Part shown: positions 58,721-64,000 of the stretch, one piece after another
Numbering within the stretch: the stretch's first letter is position 1
How the letters are laid out: each line of letters begins with the position of its first letter
Assembly: GCA_951230915.1 (NCBI GenBank)
Contig: OX579640.1
Span: forward strand, 22,340,981 to 22,404,980
Direction of reading: 5' to 3'
Origin: Antitrichia curtipendula
Taxonomy: Eukaryota; Streptophyta; Bryopsida; Hypnales; Leucodontaceae
DNA: 64,000 bases
Notes under the pieces: generated by a model
Told to the model about the DNA's origin: nothing
The model's input: the letters and a program-made list of their open reading frames with translations, nothing else
The model's database searches: none
Program-made: the position numbers and the translations under genes

Positions 58721-60186
58721 CTTGAAACTTTGTGAAGACACGGAGCGCGTCTCGTTGTATTTGGCACCGGATTTTATCTGCCGTTTCTAGACTGAAGAAG
58801 AAGATTAAATGCCTAATGAGCGCTTTTCGGCATTGTGCTTTAGAACAATCGATGGAATGTTTGCCAAGTAGCTTACCGCGCCGCATTTTAGCAAGAGAGG
58901 AAGTAGTAATTATGTCGTGAGCGAGCGGGGAGAAGCAAGTCACGATGCGGCGAAGGGGAGCATGGCAGCAGGCATTCACCAGGTTGCACCGGGTGCACCA
59001 GCATTCTCAACGCCTAGGTATGAAATGCTTCTCTGTTTTGCTACTTCACAATGTATGCAGATATGCAATCAGCTACTCTGTCTAGGGTTTTGGCAAAGTT
59101 CAATGGGGGAAGCAGGTCCTGAAGTCATGAGCGCAGTTTTCTAAAGTAGATTAATTTTGTAGTGGATGGTAGAGGTTTAAGGGTATGGAGATTGAATTAA
59201 TCTCTTATTGAACGCAGGATTCTAAGCGAGCTTAGAAATGCAGTGCACGGTTGAGTTTTATTGGCATTAGCTGGCTAATTGAATTGCATTCACTTCTTAT
59301 TTAATATCATGAGAGGTCACAGATCGTCAAAATTTTAGATTTGCGGGCGTGAATTTTTGAACTTGAACTTCAGTTGGTAACTGAGATCCAGTTTCGTAGA
59401 TCCTGTCAGCAGAATCCACTCTAGGGTTATGTTTGGGACAAAAGCAAAAGTCCTAGAGGGTTTTTTGGCGCTTGTTGCCAAGCTTGGCGGTGGCGAAAGC
59501 ATGAGCCTTTTGAAGCGCATCTAGTGTTCGTGAGAGCTGAGTTTGTAAAGAGACAGAGTGCGTGTCTTTGTATTTAGTAGCGGATTAAAGGATCATTATC
59601 TGGATGTAGTTTGCTGTTCTGGAATAAGAGTTGTTTGAAGGCTCTATTCTGCATTTGTACTATAGAAAAACTGATGGAATGTTTGCCGAATAGCTTACCG
59701 CGCCGCATTGTAGCAAGAGCGGGAGTAGTAGTTATGTCGTGAGCGAGCGGGGAGAAGCAGAGTCACGATGCGGCGAAGGGGAGCATGGCAGCAGGCATTC
59801 GCCAGGTTGCACCGGGTGCACCAGCATTCTCATCGCCTAGGTATGAAATGCTTCTCTGTTTTGCTACTTCACAATGTATGCAGATATGCAATCAGCTACT
59901 CTGTCTAGGGTTTTGGCAAAGTTCAATGGGGGAAGCAGATCCTGAAGTCATGAGCGCAGGTTTCTGAAGTAGATTAATTTTGTAGTGGATGCGTAGAGGT
60001 TTAAGGGTATGTAGATTGAATCAGTCTCTCATTGAACGCAGGATTCTAAGCGAGCTTAGAAATGCAGTGCACGGTTGAGTTTTATTGGCATTAGCTGGCT
60101 AATTGAATTGCATTTACTTCTTATTTATTATCAGGAGAGGTCACAGATCGTCGACATTTTAGATTTGCGGGCGTGATTTTTTGAAC
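58720..60186. repeat. Tandem duplication of the HPPK-DHPS promoter and first exon
   Basis: The block at about 58720-59360 recurs at about 59550-60186, offset by 823 bp. From GATGGAATGTTTGCC onward (58852 and 59674) the copies are almost identical for about 510 bp, including the ATG-containing segment and the splice donor. Upstream of that they are more diverged (GTATTTGGCACCGGATT against GTATTTAGTAGCGGATT). The two units thus seem to differ in local divergence rate or history. Confidence 0.9.
58962..59017 (+). CDS. Alternative upstream first exon of HPPK-DHPS (exon 1a)
   Basis: ATG at 58962 opens [19 protein letters not shown] and reaches a CTAG|GTATGA donor at 59017 in phase 2, identical in layout to exon 1b at 59785. 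If transcribed it could splice to the same exon 2 at 60902. It may also be a non-functional duplicate. Confidence 0.45.
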
Positions 60187-63118
60187 GATTTGCTGACGTG
60201 ATGTGTCTTCGGTGATAGATCAATTTACCTTCTACCGCTTGTCTTCTCATATCTTCTCACAGTAGTCCTTTCCGTTATGAGCCAATTATGTATATGAACT
60301 TTCAAGGTCTTGATGCACAATACTGCTCGGACATTTTCCTTATGTATCTAAGATATGTCTGATATAGATTCGCTATGCGGAAGGACGTCACATGTACTGG
60401 AGCTACAAGGTCTCATAGAGCCTGTGTGTGTTGGGGACGTGTCGAAAAGGATTCATTCCTCAGGTCATCTTCTTATCACTTGAGCATATTTGGTGCGTAG
60501 TGTTTATGAGTTTCTTGTTCTCTCTGCACGTCGAATTTCATTGTTGTCAAAATTTAGTTTTAAGATTATGATGATGATCTGCTGTGATCATGCTCTTTCA
60601 GAGCAGTGGTGGATTTGATCAGTATGATGTACGTACCCGGACGTTTTCAAGGGTACAAGTAAAAGAGTGACATATTGCATGTGAAGGGGTTTCTGGATGT
60701 TTAATAATAGCTGGATATATGTAGTTTCATGGGTGACGAAGTCATATTATGGCTCTTATGATTGGATGTGCTGTTGGTGCCCCGGAATATTATAGGCAGA
60801 GCCTTGATTGGGTTCGCAAACTCGCTTTGACATTTGTGCTGCTGCGTCTCAATCCTGCCAGCCTTTCGAAGAACCGCTTTATCAGAGGCCTTGGTTCCCA
60901 GGCTTGCCCATGTGCATTATTCGTCAAGGATTACAAGTACTCCAGGAGAAGAGGTAGTGATTGCAATGGGCAGCAATGTTGGGGACAGAGTTGCTAATTT
61001 CAACCGTGCCTTGGAGCTGATGCGTGCCTCTGGCATCCAAGTCATCAGGCATTCATCTCTGTATGAAAGTGCCCCGGCCTACGTCACGGACCAGCCGTTC
61101 TTTCTGAATTCAGCAGTGTCAGCCTTTACCAATCTAGATCCTCATTCGCTGTTGAGGACGTTGAAAGACATTGAAAGTGAGCTTGGCCGCACTGCCGGAG
61201 GTTTAAGGTATGCGTCCATCGTAATTTCAAACGTGACATTAGCATAGTTCCCGCTTGTCATGCTATTAGTCCCCAGATAATTGGTTGACTGTTCTGAAGA
61301 CGATTTAGAGTTTTGCTTTTCCAGTTTCAGCAGTCAAATGATATTCTTTCAGGTGCATTTTATTTTCAAATGAACATTCTGGCTTTGGTGAGTTTTTTTG
61401 CATGAGTATTGATTGCTATGGAAGGGTGTCAGATTTATGATTGTTTTATTGCTTGGCAGAAATACGGAGTCCTAATATTTATGGTCGCTTGTTTTTCAGG
61501 TATGGCCCAAGACCGCTTGACTTGGATATTATATTCTATGGCGACCGGACTGTGACTACTGAGACACTGGAAATTCCACATTCTAGATTTCTAGAACGTC
61601 CCTTTGTTTTAGCACCTTTGGCAGATCTTCTTAACGAATCAGACACGGGGTCAACCTCTCACTGGTCTAATCACAAATGCTGTAATGGAGGAGTTGCACT
61701 AGCCTGGAATAAGATGGGAGGAGAGGGCTGCATTGGAAAGGAGGACTTGCGAAGAGTGATACCAGTGGGCAATGAGCTTTTAGACTGGTCCGCTAAGACG
61801 CATGTGATGGGCATATTGAATGTCACACCAGACAGCTTTAGCGATGGCGGACGGTATGCGACTACTGATTTACTATTCTCTTTTTGATGCAGAGAATAAT
61901 CAGAAGTGTTCATTCGAAATGAGAGAATTGCTTTTGGGTATGCCATGGAAGCTGCGTATCCCCTTTCGTTGCAGGGCAGGCACTAAATTCAGAGAGGCTC
62001 ACATTCTAGTGCTGAGCCTCTTTGAATATTCCCTGCATGTTTATGTCGTAAGAAAAAAAATACCGTTAATTAATTCCCAAACCTCTGGCATTCACTTGTG
62101 CATATTCTTTGCATATGCATGTTATGCACAGACCTTGAACACTGGAGTACTTTTTTGATAGGTTTATGGCTTTGGAGGATGCTGTGGCACGGGCTCATTC
62201 CATGGTTGATGAGGGAGCAGATTTTATCGACATTGGTGCGCAATCAACTCGTCCTGGTGCAACTAGATTGTCAACTGAAGAAGAACTTTCTCGTCTGGTA
62301 CCAGTTTTAGAGGCCTTAACTACAGATCCGGCACTGAAAGGTATAAAGCTGTCGGTGGATTCCTTCGATGCAAGGTGTGTATACAAACGAATATTTTGCT
62401 GAAGTTTCAAATCTTTTCTATTCCTTAGCTTTTTACTGCCTCCTTGGCCCTTTAAGCGCCGTGCTTAGACATTCTTTGAAAATTTTGATCAATGAGACAT
62501 GCTTCGTTGTTAAATGTTTGCAGGGTGGCCGGCGAGGCTGTAAAATTGGGAGTACATGTAATTAACGATGTGTCAGGGGGCTACTTAGACCCCGAGATGC
62601 TGTCAACAGTGGCAGAGCTGGGAGTTCCTTATATCATGATGCACATGCGAGGGGACCCGACTACTATGCAGAGCAAGGCGAACACAACCTATAACAACGT
62701 GTGTGAGGAAGTCGGAAACGAGCTGAATGCTCAAATTTGTCGTGCTGAAGCACTCGGCATCCCTGCGTGGCGAATTATCACAGATCCCGGAATCGGGTTT
62801 GCCAAGACCGGAAAGCAAAATCTGGAATTATTGAAAGATCTTCCAATTGTGAGGAGAATGCTTTCCGAGAGTAGTTGTACTGTCAGTAGGGGCCCTATGC
62901 TTGTTGGGGCTTCTAGAAAAGGATTCCTTGGGAACATCACAGGGCACCGAAAGGGTGAGGATAGAGATGCTGCCACGGTTGCTGCTTCCGTCGTAGCTGT
63001 CTTAGGTGGTGCTAATATAATAAGAGCACACAACGTGCGGGCTGTTCGAGATGCTATGAAAGTGGTGGACGCAATCTACAAGGAATCCTTACCCAGAGCT
63101 TCTCCTATTCCAACATAG
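59785..63118 (+). CDS. Bifunctional HPPK / dihydropteroate synthase (folate synthesis; 5 exons)
   Basis: Exons: 59785-59840 (inferred), 60902-61207, 61500-61853, 62162-62374 and 62524-63118, with phases agreeing and a product of 507 aa. HPPK half (about residues 35-165): [24 protein letters not shown] and the signature [17 protein letters not shown] half (about 220-500): [72 protein letters not shown] and [12 protein letters not shown]. Known role: pyrophosphorylation of 6-hydroxymethyl-dihydropterin, then coupling to p-aminobenzoate to give dihydropteroate. In plants the enzyme is usually mitochondrial; the N-terminus here is short and not a clear presequence. Exons 2-5 are firm. Exon 1 is chosen because its phase-2 donor matches the acceptor at 60901, since a stop lies upstream in the exon-2 frame (60828-60830). 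Confidence 0.93.
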
Positions 63119-64000
63119 AATATTAGATTTCCATTTGTAACCTACAATTCCAGCCAGGCACCTATTCGATGCAGGGCATCTTCTTTCGTCGATTACTTTC
63201 AGCTTTTATAGAGGCAATGTTTCTGCTGTATTCCTTTGCGACACACCCATTCTGGTGCTCATTGTTGACGGGTATAGCTAGAATGTGTGCTAGAATCGTA
63301 CTGTCAGATATATAGCAAGTGTATATGGCATATGGGTTTTGAAGGATTAGTAACGCTCTGATGATGATGCAGATTAGACTTCTCAATGTTTTGCAGGTGA
63401 CTAAAGACGAATCATTATCCCAGGTAAATGAAACTTATTAGTGCCTTCACTGGGTGTGGAACTGTGGATCACTGGGTCAACGGGCCTGAGGTTTTACTTC
63501 GTTACGACCTAAATAATCATGTGTAACTTTATTATACTGCACTTGCAAATTCTGATTCATTGTTTTACTCCTGTACCAGTGACTCCCAGATTTAAGCTAT
63601 GATCTGCACATTATGACACAATGATGCTCACAGCTTCGTAACGAATGAAAAATTGCCAGCAGTGTTCATCATCGAGACCGAATTTCAGTGAAATTTCTTA
63701 CAAGCTTTTGTGGCAGTTGCTCAATACTGGTTTGAGATCTGACTGCAGAAGTCTGAGGTTGGATTGTTGGATTGTTCACCAGATTCCCAAGAGTGTGGTC
63801 TCTGGATGGTAAGATTGTGGACCAACATTGACCACAGCGCTTGAAGAGCTAGGTGAACCATCATTGCTAGTTCCTTTTCCATAGGGAGCCTGGAGCCTGG
63901 AGTGCCTGCAGACTTCAAAAGTCTTCGATTAAGGTAAACCAGCCTATGACAGGCAGATTGCCTGGTTTGCCTTGTTGACATATTTGAAATTTTGAAATTT
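63119..64000. other. HPPK-DHPS 3' region, no further gene recognised
   Basis: The 3' untranslated region should occupy the first part. An 86-codon open frame on the minus strand (63721-63981) has no family I recognise, and the window ends before its context is visible. Confidence 0.35.

Noticed and set aside
58431..58790. 119-codon plus-strand frame upstream of HPPK-DHPS
   Set aside because: No recognisable domain; it lies in the promoter region and is not preserved in the duplicated unit.
60866..60901. Alternative HPPK-DHPS acceptor after CCTGCCAG at about 60862
   Set aside because: It has a better pyrimidine tract, but the phase does not fit exon 1a or 1b and would leave the HPPK frame. 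It remains possible with another, unseen first exon.

Overview
This window is nuclear DNA from a land plant. Five well-conserved plant nuclear genes, all with GT-AG introns, sit in AT-rich DNA packed with small, decayed, non-coding transposons. The proteins align easily with Arabidopsis families as I remember them. The piggyBac-type transposase relic and its many TTAA-flanked derivatives are unusual for a flowering plant and hint at a bryophyte, lycophyte or other non-flowering lineage, but I cannot name the species.

Genes in order: (1) TIC21/PIC1, a chloroplast inner-envelope permease or translocon component, minus strand, 1479-3550, 4 exons. (2) A UBP24/USP10-type ubiquitin-specific protease, minus strand, 7114-11076, 7 exons. 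(3) A JMJ14/16/18 (KDM5-like) H3K4 demethylase with JmjN, JmjC, C5HC2 finger and FYRN/FYRC, plus strand, 20221-29385, 13 exons. (4) PDX1, the synthase subunit of pyridoxal-5'-phosphate synthase, minus strand, 35601-37117, 2 exons. (5) HPPK-DHPS, the bifunctional folate enzyme, plus strand, about 59785-63118, 5 exons, with a tandemly duplicated promoter and first-exon block upstream. A broken, apparently intronless copy of the splicing factor PRP31 lies at 55649-57293. The genes belong to unrelated pathways and show no operon-like or cluster logic. Two of them concern plastid or cofactor functions (TIC21, PDX1), one folate, one chromatin and one deubiquitination.

The most interesting content lies between the genes. 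One family of TTAA-flanked elements, with inverted ends beginning CCCCTRAAG, occurs four times; two copies are each exactly 930 bp between their TTAA sites. One copy has inserted into the TTAA inside the terminal repeat of a second TTAA family, leaving an internally documented empty site, and the host copy also carries a palindromic foldback element. A decayed piggyBac transposase (DDE fragment, GVxxxDQ region and cysteine-rich tail) at 15760-16660 lies next to one 930-bp copy. The JMJ intron between the FYRN and FYRC halves holds three TTAA elements in a row, the first starting 17 bp after the splice donor. Two further families of about 390-410 bp with TTA duplications look PIF/Harbinger-like. 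There is also a 440-bp near-palindrome at 46363-46806, and a compound hairpin element sits inside the PRP31 relic.

All splice sites and protein models were read by eye. Exon joins were checked for GT-AG sites, phase and agreement with family sequences recalled from general knowledge. No database search was run.
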